A DNA stretch of 64,000 nt from Ignelater luminosus (Eukaryota; Arthropoda; Insecta; Coleoptera; Elateridae), in NCBI GenBank assembly GCA_011009095.1, contig VTPC01090611.1:285498-349497 (forward strand), given 5' to 3'. Positions 39,301 to 54,300 of the stretch are shown one piece after another (the stretch's first letter is position 1; each line of letters begins with the position of its first letter). The notes below the pieces were generated by a model. It did no database searches. It was not told the origin of the DNA and was given only the letters and a program-made list of their open reading frames with translations. The position numbers and the translations under genes were made by a program.

Positions 39301-42300
39301 GAGCAAAATGGTTTCTCGTTTTTCTAATATTTTTAAAACCGCGTGCAATATTAAAATGAAATAATGATGCATTGTACTTAACTGTCAAACAAGTCCAAAA
39401 AAAGATTGATGATGCCGGATCACCTAAAAGTCGTTCTTCCAGTACTCCCGACAATCCAAGAAATACAGAAAATTTGTCGAAAAAACACAGAAAAACTATC
39501 GGCGGGGAGGTTCTGGTTGGAAGACGTTTCCTGTAAACAGTCTTCAACAACAACACTCTCATATCTATGACACGTCGTCCTAGAGCAATCTCTGAAGTGT
39601 CTGAAGGAAGAGAAGAAACGTACCAACGCGTTAGAACAAACAGTCTTTGCAGCTAAAACCGTGGAAACTGTCGTCGTGTCACTTTCTGGCTAAAAATGGG
39701 CGTAATATCCCCGAAAGTTATATTTGGAGATAGGCCTTCATCAGACCCATAATCGACTACCGATTCACAATTTGCACCTTTTCAAGGAAGTGTGTTATAA
39801 GATGGGGACTTCTATAGATACACGCCTCAAATTCATATAAGATCGATACGTGAGCAGGGCAGTAGAACAAGACAAACAGCACGTTCTCAAGATTCCCAAA
39901 ATTCCACCCAGATAGAAACTCAAGCACCCCTCATGGGACGCGCCAAAAATCTGACCCTCAAGGTGGTGGACATCCTACTGGACACCACTCTCATATATGT
40001 ACAGATAAAAGTCTCACTTACTGCCTTCCGCAAGATGCGCTACAATTGCGTTCTGGAGGTCCAGGGATTAATTCCCAAGTCAACTGGTTTCATTAAAGTT
40101 TTTCCGTGTTTTGCCTTACCTAAAGACAAATTTCTAAACAGAACTCTTCCACTGATATACCAATACAACACAACCAGCTCATTTCCATACCAATAACAAG
40201 GAACTGTCGTCTGCTTTGTGCTGGTGACGTCTAGAATGCCTTAACCGGCACCACAATTAACCAGCACCACAATACCGCACTGCTGCTCTGCTTCCGGACT
40301 TCCACAAAACATCGTAATTGCGCTTCATTACCGTACCACCCAGAGTGAGCGCAAACTGCATCAAACTTGTACGTCACACTCCCTCCCCTACACAAAAACT
40401 AGCTTACTTCGCCATTACTACCAAAGAAAAACCAGATCTTTGGAACGGCCTTAGAAAATTTTATATTACTCGAGAACAGTGCGGCCTATGAAAAAAAAGC
40501 ACAACATTTCTTGTCCCTACATTCTCAGTACATTTAAAAAATCATCTACGTCTGTAATCATTATTAAATATGAGAAAATAATTTTGGTATGACGTACAGG
40601 CAGCTAGAAGTGCAAAATCCAAATAAACCAATAAAAATGAATATCTTTTCTGTTTGACTATAGATTTTCATACTAGAAGCACTTCGAAATCCAAAACCTT
40701 GTAAATGTGAAAGGACATGAAGAAAGAATAAAAATTAGAAAAAAGCCATAAACCCAGCAGTCGATGATAATGTAAAATTACTTTGGAAATTGTGTGTAGT
40801 AAAAGATGATGATAATGTATACGGAAAGTAGAAACGGTTATGTGAAAAGTTAAAGACTCAGAAAGATATAGAAAATGACGCCATTACATTTCACAGAAAG
40901 CCACCAAACAGAAAAGAAAAAATAAATGCCAAAAAGTTTGTACTAAAGTAGTGAAAAATCAGAACGAGTCTTATAAGTTAATTTTGGTGGCTTGAAAAGA
41001 CTCCATTTTCTGCCAAACTAAAAATCGCTTGGTAGATCGAAGTACCTTCTTGTATATTTGGGTTTCAGACGTCCTTTCCCATTTGATACATTGTTTGACG
41101 GTCATACTATAGTAATGATTTCCAAGTGAAAAGAATGCGGAAACTTATTGGCATGATATGAAAGACTGAAATGATGCCTAAAAAATGGACATAACCAATT
41201 TGAAAATTACAAACCAATCTTACTGCGTCTTATAGAACTAAACCAAAACTGACCTAATGGAAAAACTAGAAAACTTGGCTAAAACAAAAAAAAAACGACC
41301 AAGATGTCTAGAGATACAGTGTCAAAATGTGTAACGAAACTCGAACAAGTGAACAGTATAGTGTATTTAGATTTGGAAATAACACGATCTTAAACAGGAT
41401 GTCTCATGATATACGTTCGATGTTTTGCCAATGTGATCTCATTACAAATCTAGTTTTGGCTATTTCCAATTCTAAACTGAAGTACAGAAAACGCAATTTT
41501 ACTTATCTAATTTCTTTTCCTAAGAATGTGTTCCTGGGCACTCTAAGCATGCATGCAAAATTTCGTCCTAGCTTTTTTNNNNNNNNNNNNNNNNNNNNNN
41601 NNNNNNNNNNNNNNNNNNNNNNNNNNNNNNNNNNNNNNNNNNNNNNNNNNNNNNNNNNNNNNNNNNNNNNNNNNNNNNCTATGGAATCGAACTCGACTTT
41701 GATTGGCTCAGATTCCGGGTAATAAGGTTCAGACGGATTTTTCGATCTGTATCTCACCTTTTTCAGGAAAGAGGGTGACGGCCTATAATCCCTACTGAGC
41801 CCAAGGGAGATCACTATTATTATTAGTTAGTGCAATTAAGAATTTTGGTAAGTAAATGACTTGTAATGGGCTAAAATATACATTAGTGAGATATGTCATG
41901 GGATAGCAAGACGATTAATAGACAAATGTTGGTAAATGAGATATAAGTAGTTACCAAAGTTTTTTCCAAGACTTATTAATTGAGTATCTGTTTTTACAGA
42001 AAGAGCAACCATTTCATATACAAAAGCAACTTTATTCAATTTCACTAGAAGTTTTATAGTTATATCTGTGTTGGCCTTCTGCAATAAAAGTTACGAACAG
42101 CTACTGGATAACACTATTCGCATTAGTAAATACTTAGAGTTACGATAGTTTTTCAAACTAACTCGAGCAGAATTTGTGGCTTTTGAAGTTTCGTCTTAGA
42201 TCCGGCCCTGTTGCTTGACATTGCATATAAAGAACTAATTATAAAGAAAACCGTTAAGAATGTTGCATTTAGCTATTTTACATGTGTATTATACTAAAAA

Positions 42301-45300
42301 AAAGTGTACAACTAAAGGATGTCTTGCGTACAATCCGAGCTTTATTATTATTGCTATTTCTTTTTTACTTGAATATAAAACGCTACTTACTACATATAAA
42401 AGTGCAATCTTTTATGCAACTTTCAATACCTTTTCATTTTCAATCATTGACACGTTCTTACTATACCTTAGCTATCTGAGAGCTGAATTTAATGACGTCG
42501 TTCGCAAAATCTTCTATCGTTTGATTTGTATATGCTTTGATCATGGACTCAATATACTTCCTGTAGTGCTGTATCTCGGACGAGAACTTTTGAGGTTGTA
42601 GTAAATATCGCTCACTAAATCCAGGCGGTACCTGTTCAATCTGAAAAAAAACCGAATACCTCGGATATAAACACGTTTAAACTGTAATTGCCAAAATCTC
42701 GAGATACTAACCACAATTTTGTTTTTCGACGAATTTCTCACGTCCTCCGCTACGTTAAATCCGTAGAAGATGTTAGTTCCTAGAAGTCTTCGGGTACGAG
42801 CGATAGTGAAAAGCCAGTCGAAGTCGGCACTGCTGGCTACCGTTGGAGGAACTGCAGGTAATCCCACAACTTTCAGAGTTTTTTCAAGAGGGGCTAATCC
42901 TGCTGCTTCCAGTTTATCTACAAGAAAACAAAGTGCAGTATTTGTATTTACATTGAAAACTTGAAAATGCACACGCGAATGGGGTCGTGTTTTACAGCTG
43001 GATAGCGTGCATGTGTGAAAATGTGTTAGCATTTTTAAGGTTCAAGGCGAAAAGGATTCGGGACTGAAATGCTTCAATGGGTTTCCGGGTCTTTGTATCT
43101 TTTACTTAAATGTTTTTAAATCTGGGAGTACGAAAATATCGATTCAAATTGAAGATGGGTTTTTCGTGTTCTGTCTTAGAGGATATTACTAAGTTTAGCA
43201 ATAACGCGCTTATATCTCAAATACGACTAGGTAAAACTTAAAAATGGCCAATCGAACTGCTATAGGTTTCAACGTGAAAGTAAAGTTTTATATTAGATCT
43301 TCGGAGTCAGATGTACAAACGTACAGGATTAACAGTAAGATATTTGCGGAAGGCGCATTCGCGACAGACGAGATCCCTTGACAAATGACGGGATCTGCGA
43401 TGATGATTGATGTCGATGGTGTCGCACGGTCGGATGTAGAATATTTCGATGGCCCACGTGATTCGACTGGCGAATTACTCCATTCTGGGCCGTTGCTGGC
43501 TTAACCTACCCATTGCCATGCCGCCTCGGTCGGCCTTTAATGGAATTTGCTCGATTTGTCTAATAGATCTGTCATAAAACCGACCAGAAATAAATATCAA
43601 AACTTGGATAATTTCTATGTGGCTTTTTCAGCAATCTCGAATGAAATATAAATCGGTTAGTTATCGACGATTGTTTAATGATTTTTTGGTAGATAAAATA
43701 ATATCATTAATCATGTCAATCTCGCAGTTAGTAACTATACAAAGAAAACCATTAGTTTCAGAGGTGATCCATCTGCTCTGTTGTAAATTATGAACTATAG
43801 CGAGGTAAATGCGCTATGTTAGAAGTTGAAAATTGATGACAACATTCACATTAAATGGGTTGTTTCATCCCCGAATAGGAAACGGCGACATTTAAAATTG
43901 CTGCGGCAAGAGTCAACGTTGACATTAATTCCATCAAATTATTAAAGTTACAAACTGCACAAAAACTTGCCATGTTTTAAGCTCTAGTCTCATAATTAAT
44001 TAGTCGGTCTCGCTTCACCGTTCTGCAAGAGGAAAATTTAAAAGAAACGAGACAACGAGTCCCAGTAGTTAAGTTTTTTGTACTTGCGTGGGCTTCCGCA
44101 AGAAAGAGTTCCCATAGGAATTAACCTGACATTTGAAGATTAAATTTTTCTTATCCTTTCATAAATTAATTTTATTTTACTTCAATAGAATTTGTTGTAA
44201 TTAACAGTTTGATTAAAGGAAATGTTGGTTATTAAATAAAAACATTGGTAAATGCATCGATTAAACTATTTTATGTCGTACACTGTGAAAAATATTATCT
44301 AATACGAGGAGCATTCAAAAATTTGAAATCATCTTCATCCAGGAATTGCATTATCTGTTAGTGCATTTAGAATACCAAAATAATATTAAGAAAAACATGC
44401 TTTATTACATAATCGTACAGGATGTCCTAATGATGATAGTCATTTATAGAAATATCAAAATATGTTGCTAGGAAAAGTTGTGCAGGATGATTACCTCTAT
44501 GTTCGAAAACTATTTCTAGGTATACAGGGTGTTCCATACAAGCATATTATACTTACTTTTGTGACAGCAAACATGTTTTAAAAGGGTGCATTGAGTTTTC
44601 GTAAAACATACAAAAATTAAGATTACAGGTGGAAATTGATGTTTGGGAATTTAGCATGTTCAGTAGTCTCAGAATAGGTTGTTCTAAAAAATGTTCTAAT
44701 TTCCGTTTCGCAATCTAGAAGTAGAATTATACTAGAATATTAAGTTTCCGATTGATAGCTTTAATGGTTCCTGAATAATCTATTTTAGATCGTTAAACAG
44801 GCAGAGTTTGTTAGTTTGTTTTTAAATCTAATTGTGTTATTATAGATTTCAGATCTATGGCACCATAATACTCTTTGATTGGGAATGTTACGAAATATTG
44901 ATTGGAGCAATGAAAAAGTAAGGTGCGATTTAACAAATGCTAAACGGGAGGAATTTCTTTTTTTGTCCTAATCAATATCGATTGAAGTTTTCAGTTTGGC
45001 AGGTTGTTCTAAAAACGTTCTAATTTCAGTTTTGCAATTCATAAACCAACTGTATCGAAGTGTTAAATCATAGCCTGATGCCTTTAATACTTCTCGAATA
45101 ATTGTTGTAAACTTTAAACGAGACACCTTGTATAGGAAAAGTGAAAAACAATTCTGAAAGATAACTGTTAAAAGAGATGCTATCTGAAGTCGCAAGTATA
45201 CCAGTTGCAGATAAATGATAGCAACCCACTAATACAAGAAGCTATTTGGACGTACTTGTGTTTGCGTCTATCTGATTGAAACATGAACGTTACTATTACT

Positions 45301-48300
45301 ATTAAATTTGTCGAAAAACTTCTTTTGACTAAACTAATATAACTCAACATTTGTTTTGTATTTTTCTGATATAAAACATGCCGGCCAACCAAGTTATTTA
45401 AGAGTTCGTTGGTTAAAGTTTCCAAAAGCAAAGCGTTGTGATTTGTCACTATACAGGAGTGTGGGTTCTTGTAGAGGCAAGGCAAGTAGTAGAAACACAA
45501 AATTGGTCTTACACATCGGATGAAATCAGTTTATTAAAGTTTGATCTGTTTTTGGGCAGAAGCTTGTAGCATGCGAAAGCTACCTTTTAAAATTGACCTG
45601 AATGAACTTATTACGATAGTTAGGCTGTTTGATTGTATTTGGTACTATCTTCCAGTTGCAGCTCAGTTCCAGACCTTTTAGTTTCTGCCCATGCTTGAAG
45701 TTTTATTTAGATGGTAATCCAAGAGTGTCCAGGTTCAGGTCTAAAACATCCAGTCGTGAGATGTTAATATGAGTTTCCACTTAAATAATCAACTGACCTT
45801 ACAATTTTCTGTGGGTAATATTTAGGATCAAAATAATTTTGGGCTTTAACTCAACAGAAGTGTAAAATCAAAATGATGCCTCTTTTGGTTACCATTGAGG
45901 CACAGTTTTCTACTAATTCTAAAGTTTTGTAAACCAACAGATTCACTGCTTGTACTGATAGTAGTCACTACCAAGAAACTTCAAGAGGTAGTAGTTAGTG
46001 AGCAGTGCGGCTGATGGCATAAATACCACTCCAGTTACAAAGACTAGAGAAAAATTTTCGGGACGCTGTTTGATCATATTTGAGATGATCCATCATTGGG
46101 AATTCAATATTAAGTCAGAGCTCCATTTGTATATTTGAAAAATTATTGGCGCGATTTAAATTTAATGATAGTAAACAAGCTCTGGCCGTGTTGTATCAGT
46201 TGTTTCTCAATGTGGATACAAAGTGTTAATGGAAATGTGCGTATTTACTTCTTATACAGTCCTTGTAATTTAAAATAACGAAACGTAACATAAGTTATAC
46301 TATATTAAGCTAGAGCATCAAGAGGACAAGGACAAGGATAACTGAAAAAAATAAATAGTTTTAATCATGACCTTTCTAGCTCGAGACAAAAGTAAACTGG
46401 CATTGGTAAGCCTTTTATAAAAGAATTAAGAGAAAGATAAAGTAGGTGCTTATATACCACCATTCAAGTTAATCCACTGGAAAGTAGGAATTTCGAATTT
46501 TATTTAAGGCTTTTAAAAAACTACTGCGGAATTTCTTGATTTAATGAGTAAAAAGTTTGGGAAAATTGCCAATTTGTCATTCCCTCGAGGGATTTTCAAT
46601 ATAATTAAGAAAATTATTATTTTTTAGCCCTTATTAAAAATCACTTACTCGTGTCCACGCACGTGCGATACATCGCTCTTGCTTTACGAACTCCACCAGG
46701 TTCCACAGAAGTTTTATTTTTAGAGTCCTCGCCTGATTCTAGCAGTTGTCGCATTTCTTGCATCAAAGACTCTCTTAGAAAAGCCAATCTGTCCCAGGTG
46801 GCGGTCCAGTCGGGTACCGGATTTGACCTTATCCAACCCCCACAGGCGTATTGATAGAAATCCGTGCAGGGATCTACACTTCGATCCATTGCTTGTAACA
46901 CTCGAGACGCTGAAATAAAATTTAGTATAGGTTAGACTTTATTCAAACATTTAAATTGACTTTGATGATGAAAGTAATTGTGTCTTGTTGAGAAGATGGA
47001 TGTTAGGGCTCGAAAACGAATTTCGAATTATCCATTGAAATGTGTAAACTTCTGAGATTTATTTTAAATATTAGAAAGGAAATTTCTAACCGAATTAAGT
47101 TGGTGGTAAATAAATATATTCAAACAGTTAAATCTAGTTTGAAAGTTTACTAATAAATGCAAGAATTAATTGTGTTAACAATGTTAGTCATGTTAACTTG
47201 CTAGTATAACTTTTAGTGAAGTTGAATGCAACAGGCAATATACGGGCGAATCTAACTTGTATTTACAAAAGTTTCCGCTGTAAATAGATTCAGAATTAAT
47301 TTCGCGATAAACTATGAACGATAGTTGATGTCGCATTGAGTTTATGAATTTTACAGTTTTATAAAATGGAAGCGAATACAATTAAATTCGTTCGATTTTC
47401 CGCACGATGGACCTTTTATCCATTTTTTTCTCCTTTTAACATAATTTATAATTAATATTTAATTTTAATTTAAATAGTAAATGTTGTTAAATAGTAAGTT
47501 GTTAACGAGAATTTTACTGGAAAAGTAATTGAAAGTAGCTTTGTGTATCAAGATTACTTGCTTTTTAAGAAGTCGATCCTCTCCTTGGATAGCTTTCGAC
47601 GTAGTTTTCAATCAAACACACAAAGGATCCATCGCAAAGATCTTTGCTTTGTTTGTTCCATTATTTACTAACGTCTGATTCGGATTCTTTCAACCATTTT
47701 GGTTGAATTTTACTACAAATCTTACGCATGCTTTCATGGTAGTTATAAACCTTCTGTATTGCTTAAGGATTAAATCCAATACTTTTTGAGTTGTTTATTA
47801 ATTTGAATTGATGTAAGATACAGATCTTCAAAAGCAAGACTCTTTATAAATTGTAAGGGTTATTTTGATAATATCTAGAGTACACAATCTAGACATGAGG
47901 TTTTCTGCCGGAATAGAATTGCTAGAAAAAAAATGAAATTTCTTGTCTTGAATCTCAAGGAAAACAATTTGAAATTTCAGATCTTACTTGGTAAATCTGT
48001 TTTTAAAAATATAAATGAAAGCAAGGTGCTTCCTAAATTGCACTGATCAGGAGCGGTTGGTAACATTTTATTATGGAAGGAAAACATAAAAATAACTGAT
48101 AGTAAAAGATATTGTAATATTCATAAAGTTTGAAAACGTCAAAAGGAATAAAACAAGAAGAACAGCAGAATTCAAAAACGTTTAATTGCTATAGCATTTG
48201 TGAAAATTAAAAAATCTAAACTCTCTATACAGGGAGCCCCAACGAACTATGAACGGAAGATAGCGTTGTTGTTTTTAAAAATATTACAAAATGTTACTAA

Positions 48301-51300
48301 GGCATTTGTACAAAATGATAATTTCCATGTTTCAAAATTTGTAAGCCAAGAGTAAGAAAATATCAATCTATTTAGGGTAAAATAGTCTAGAATGAATGTG
48401 CTGTGAAACCTTTCTCATTATCAGAATTGACTCACTATTCATACAGAAACGATCACCGTTCAGATGCCCACGACATAGTAATACAAAAAGATTTTCCAAG
48501 ACTATCAAATGGTAAAGGAGATTGGGACAAATTTTATTCTACACTAGCAACCAATCTGAAATGTCCAACGTCATCTACAACCATAGAAGACATCGATTTT
48601 TCTATCAATAATTTTACATTTGTAGTGAAAGATTCAGTTGTCGAGGCTACCGTTAAAGATAGAAAAGACCAAAAACAATTCACTGATACACCTGAATATA
48701 TCTTGAAAATGATTAAGAAAAAGCATCAATTGCACAGATTGCGGCAAAGAAGCAGAAGTGCCGACGACGTTAAAAGCAAAATGAAACAATGTGGAGAGTC
48801 ACCAAAAGCATTCTAAAAGAAACACCAACTATTCCATCTTTAAAGCACAATTCCTTGAATTATGTTACTGCTAACGACAAGTGTAGCTTTTTGCCTCCTA
48901 CTTGTAAGATGTCTCTAAGATTCTAATTTCATCAAAGCTATCAATGAAGTTGCCAATTCTACTATAAATATTATGTCTGTAGATATAATCCTGAAATCAC
49001 ACCACATGAGATCCAAAAATACAAAAACAAGCTCCCAAATAAAAACATGTCTTGGTTACGATGTAATAACAAACAAACTTCCAACTAAAGCACTTGTGTT
49101 TCTAGCATCTACATTTAATCTTTGATGGAAACTGGCTCGTATCATACTTTTCAACTAACCTGGTAAGCCAAGCTGTTCGAAAAGCCAACAAAGCATCATC
49201 TAGATTTCTTCAACTTTTGTACCTTTACGTGTGAAATTTTACAAATTTGAAACTAAACAATATAAAAAAACTGTCATTACTTATAAAGTTGAATAACACT
49301 GATATAGGTCAAGTAATAGAAATAATTTTAAATTTGAATTTCGACCTAGCAACTTCTAAGGCTAACTTAAACAACAGAAAAAGAATTTGAAGACAACCGC
49401 TTTACATCTATAGCTTTCTTAGATATTAGCTAAGGGTTTTATAAATTGTAGTTGAATGGATTGATATATAAACTACAAAGTACTTAACTACCCCATTAAA
49501 GTGGTAAACTCATATTTTATATTAGACTAAATGGAGAACCATCGAACAAAAAACCTTCAAGAGCTGGAGTCCTTCAAGGATCCGTCTTATGTTCAGTGTT
49601 ATCCAATATCTACATGCATGATATACCAGAAACCAGTAACTCATCTCTCATACTAATGTTTATCGCCGACACTGCAATTATTACACAAAGCGACAAAATA
49701 AATAACGCAGCAAAAACCTCGTAAAACTCCGTAAATGTAGTGACCTAATGGATATTCAAATGAGGATTTACAGCAAACTACAGTAAGAGTGTAAACAAGA
49801 TTTTTACATTACGTCGGTCTCCAGCTCCACCACCACCTATATTATAATAAGCATCCCATAATACGGAATCCTAATAACGCGTAGTTAGATACCTAGATTT
49901 CTACTTACAATTAGACATGGAGAATTATATCCTGTATTGAACAGGAAATCATCTTTAAGAGTCGAGTGTGGAACACTCATTATAGATCAGTTTTGCAACC
50001 AGAATTCTTACTTATGATTGTCAAATATAGGAAGCAGCAACATGTGAATACATCAAACTAAAGTTTGATAACTAGGTAATGAGAAGTTTTTCTTAAACAG
50101 CGCGCGCAACAATATTCTTTGGGTGCATTAAACATTCATAAACGTTTAAAAAATGCTATACCTGCTATTAATTTAGACAGTAACGAAAAATAATAATAAC
50201 GAAATTCTAACACATAGTGTATATTTAGTTTATATATAACTTCGTTATAACTTTAGTACTAGTTATGTGTCTTATATATCACAACCATATAACGACATTT
50301 CTTTGTTATAAAAAGGCTACATTAGGTCATCAAGATTTCCAGAATCAAATAATACTAAATCGTTAGCCAGGTTTCTGTAAAAGAGACTAGATCATAATCT
50401 ACAACAACTATGTTGATGTAGATATTACGGGTTCACATGCCCTACTTAACCTTAAATATTAATCCATTACTATCTTCTACTGTTCAATTAGGTAATCCTA
50501 GTGTATTGTTTCTTTATGGTGCCCATTAGGAATATTCGCTAATAACACGCAGTTACGTCAAACATTATCTCTCGTTATTAAGTTTCTAATTTACTTCTGT
50601 TATAAGTTGTGTTCTACATACTTTTAAAACATTCCATCTATAACAATAATGATTACTTTATATAATAAAAAATGCTAAACACAGATCAAATCTCATACAA
50701 TTAAGTTAAATAGAGAGCACTACACTTTGTTGTTAGACAATTAAAACCTGAAACAATTCATTTTGTTTACCATTACAATTATCATTCGTGTGTATATTTT
50801 TGTAATTAAGCGCCGGTTTCATTGTATCCAAAATATAATTTGATGATTGGTTATTTGCTCGTGAAAGTTTCAATTTTCTAAATTTATGGAACTCATTCAT
50901 TTAGATAAAAGGTTTATTTATTTATTTTAAAGCATTTAATGCAAATTTTGCTTATGTAACTATGTTGATGTTTATTGGAGTTTACTGTTGTAAGTATCTA
51001 ATTTCATTTACCCTACACAAACTTACACAAATTTTAATTGTTAACAATTTCATGCAAGTGTAATTTAGCACAAGGATTGAAAATGGAAAACATGTTTTCT
51101 CACAATAAGAATTAAATGAAACCTTGTTTACAGAACGTTTAATCAAGTGAAAGCCTAAAAAGTGTATTACTTATTAATAAGTAGAACAGTTTTGCTTAAA
51201 TTTGAACCAATATATTTTGAGACAATCAAATTTAGGTTTCTTGGTCGGTCGTGTCAATCAAAAGGAAACATTCAAAGTTCGACAGCAAAATTAATCAAGA

Positions 51301-54300
51301 AAAATCTAGAAATAATTAAAGTTAAAAAGATTTTAAGCAATAAACTATAGGGTCAATATAGAGAACTTAGATGGGTATACTCTATTCTCTCTAAATTGAG
51401 TTTCATTCGTTTCTGTAATTGATGACTCCCTTTTTGCTTTCGTGCTGCACGGGTCCAGTAGGTATGAGTATAGAAGCATATTATAGTTTAAGTTGTAGGT
51501 ATTCAAAGCTGCGGGCAAACTATGCGCCAACAAAATTGTTAGATGAAATTTAATAAAACCACTTGTTTTGAATAGAAGCTTTAGAATCGTCGCGTCGTTT
51601 CTAAGACAGTCAGGAGAAACGATATGATATGAAGTTTAAGGACGGGGTGCGTAATAATGGAAAACTGGGAACAGTCTGATAGCTCCAGGGTGTTTGTGTG
51701 AAATCTAGCCGGTAACCACAGAGATTTCTTGAGCAAGCGTTTTTTCTCGTGTATAGGTTAGAACATTGAGAGTTAGAACAAAGAGTAGTTTAGGTAGGTT
51801 CCAAACCTTCCCAATTTTATTGTAACCAACGAGAAAAAGGCGTCTGCTCACCTGGAAACGCGTTCGATCCCGTTTGTGATTTTTTAAGAATTTATTTACT
51901 TTTATATTTTTATGTACTTCTAGTTTTTATACGGTCGAAATAAATGTGGATTTGGATAGGCTTTTCACTTTTCATCCTTTGATGGTATTTATTTCTTGGG
52001 TGTTACTCATTTCCTGATTTCTACAAGCCAATGAAGACAGGCTTGTTAGGATCAGGTTATTTGTAGGGATTCTCGCTGATAAAGTAAATTCAACCATGGG
52101 ATCTCTTTGGATATACTCTGTTATGATTTTCTTTTCTTGTGTATGTTATAAAACCGATCGATCATAGAAACTACTACATTTTAATAAAAATATTTGTAAA
52201 AGAATGCAAGTCTCTTGATACTCTTATCTTCCTTCGCATTTACAGCTGGTTGTACTAGTTATTGATACTGATTTTGATATCACAATATCTTGTTTAATGC
52301 TTATTCAAGAAACAAAGCGTTACTTTCAGTTTTTCTTTTGTTTTTTGTTAAGACTGGAATTGTATGTTTTAGATAATTGATAAGAAAGTAAAAGAGTCGC
52401 ATCAGATAGGTTCCAAATCCCCCAGACTTTATTGTAATTTCTAGTTTTCATTTTTCTTCAAATATTTTCACTATTTATTATTATTATTGCTTTTTACTTT
52501 TCATGCATTTAATGGTATTAATTTTCTGGGTGTTAATCACTTTCTGATTTCTACAAGTCAAAGAAGATAGGCTTGTTAGCATCAGAGTATTGGATATTTT
52601 TTGTTACAATGTTTCTCTTATGTGCGTTGGAAAACTGATCTGTTGTGTTGATCATAGAAACCACCCCGTGAATAGCTAGTTGTACTGACTATTGGTACTG
52701 ATTTTGATATAATTATATCTTGTTGAATGCTTATTCAATAAACGGAGGTTACTTTCATTTTTATTTCGATTTTGGTTAAGACTAGAATTGTATGTTTTAG
52801 GTAGCGAATAAGAAAGTTTAATGAGTTGTATCAGGTAGGTCCCAAATCTCCACTTTATTGTAACCAACGCGGAAACGTCGTTTACTTTTACCAAAACTGT
52901 CATACAAATCAAGAGATATTAAGTTAAGATAATAATAAGAAATCTATCTTCTACATATTATTCGTTTGTCACAAAAGACATTAGAAAACGACAAAATCTC
53001 TAAAAATGTTTGTTTTCTTTGATTCACATAATAAAGATCGGATAACAATTTATTAATTACATCAAAAGATTTAATAGAATCTTGAAGACGCCTCGTATAT
53101 CAATGTTTTAATTTAATAAATATATATTAAGACCACCTTTAATAAACGTTAATTACATAGTTATTTGTAGGATAATTCAAAGAGCAATTATTTAATATTT
53201 AAACTTCCAATAAAACTTTAATAGTATTCTGTAACGTCTGGTTGATGCAACATAAAAAGAAACAAAGGAAGACACGGAACAAAGTTAAAAAAATGGAATG
53301 CGCTTTAGTACATCAAAATCAATTGCCAACCTACGTATTTTCTTCTATCTACTAATTAAAAACGTGTCTTTTTAAGTACTAAAACCCTAATAAATAATTC
53401 TGATCTTTCCATTTCAGTTTCGAATAAATCTAAACGTTTCACTAAACGAGATACATTTTGTAATTCACCGTAGTTCTTTATTTTTTCTTCGCAATTTTTT
53501 GAAGAGGCTTAGTCGATTCACATTCTTAGAATACTTTTAAATCTCTTGTTCGGGATGTCAACGCTTTGAAATAGACGTTTATATTCGCCTTTTTTCCGAG
53601 GCGAAATTTCCAACATTCTCCTTCGAGAATATCTACAATATGTAACGCGTCAGTAGCATTGCATAAATAGATAACAGAAATTAACTATTCAAATACCCTG
53701 TTATCGCTTTAATAATAATGAGGGGTTAGCAAATGGGACCACGTTAACGAGGAGGCAGATTAATCAACATCTATCCATTAAAGTATGTCAGCAAGGAGTT
53801 GAGCTCTACTGATTTTATTTTAAAAATGTTACAGTATATTACGTGCTCTACTGCAAAGTATAAAAATTCCATATAGGAAAGCAGTCACTTATCTTCCGGT
53901 AAGATATTTCACTCACGAGCGACCACTTGCTCTTTAAATATATCCAACTGTTGCCCGTTCTGATATTAATCAAAATTTGCTTGTCACATTGATTGTTGAT
54001 CAATCATAAACGTTCAGACATGTATGGTTTGATATTAAATTGATTTAATGTTAATCTCTTCTCAATGACAGTTATTGCAGACAACATCCTGTTGTTAGCA
54101 AGCCGAGCCAAAATACAAACAATACAATAACGTGAAAATAGAACATTAATTCCAGAAATTAGTTACCTCTAGATTATCTCAATTTTCGGAGGTAAAATTA
54201 AGCAATCTTTCCGAATCATCTGGCAAAAAGAGCTTAATTTGAGGGAATGCTTGTGCAAATTAGTTAAAAGTCGGGTCTAATCGAAACGCATTCCAGTGTT

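Larger units (their letters stand above)
38208..42466 (-). other. 4.3-kb intron of the peptidase gene, holds an assembly gap
   Basis: Part of it (about 39400-40450) is markedly less AT-rich than the rest and looks like decayed coding sequence. Decamer copies lie at 38994 (exact) and 41393 (variant). Confidence 0.7.

Noticed and set aside
41327..41814. Frames on both strands crossing the N run
   Set aside because: They are open only because unknown bases contain no stop codons.
42541..43032. Single 163-residue minus-strand frame
   Set aside because: It runs through exon 3 and the intron on both sides. Splice signals and family alignment limit the coding part to 42917-42712, and exon 4 is read in another frame.
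46651..46854. Plus-strand open frame of 67 residues
   Set aside because: Shadow of the M13 exon at 46909-46649.
51856..51870. GTTCGATCCCG, similar to a tRNA B box
   Set aside because: No A box, acceptor stem or cloverleaf could be drawn around it.
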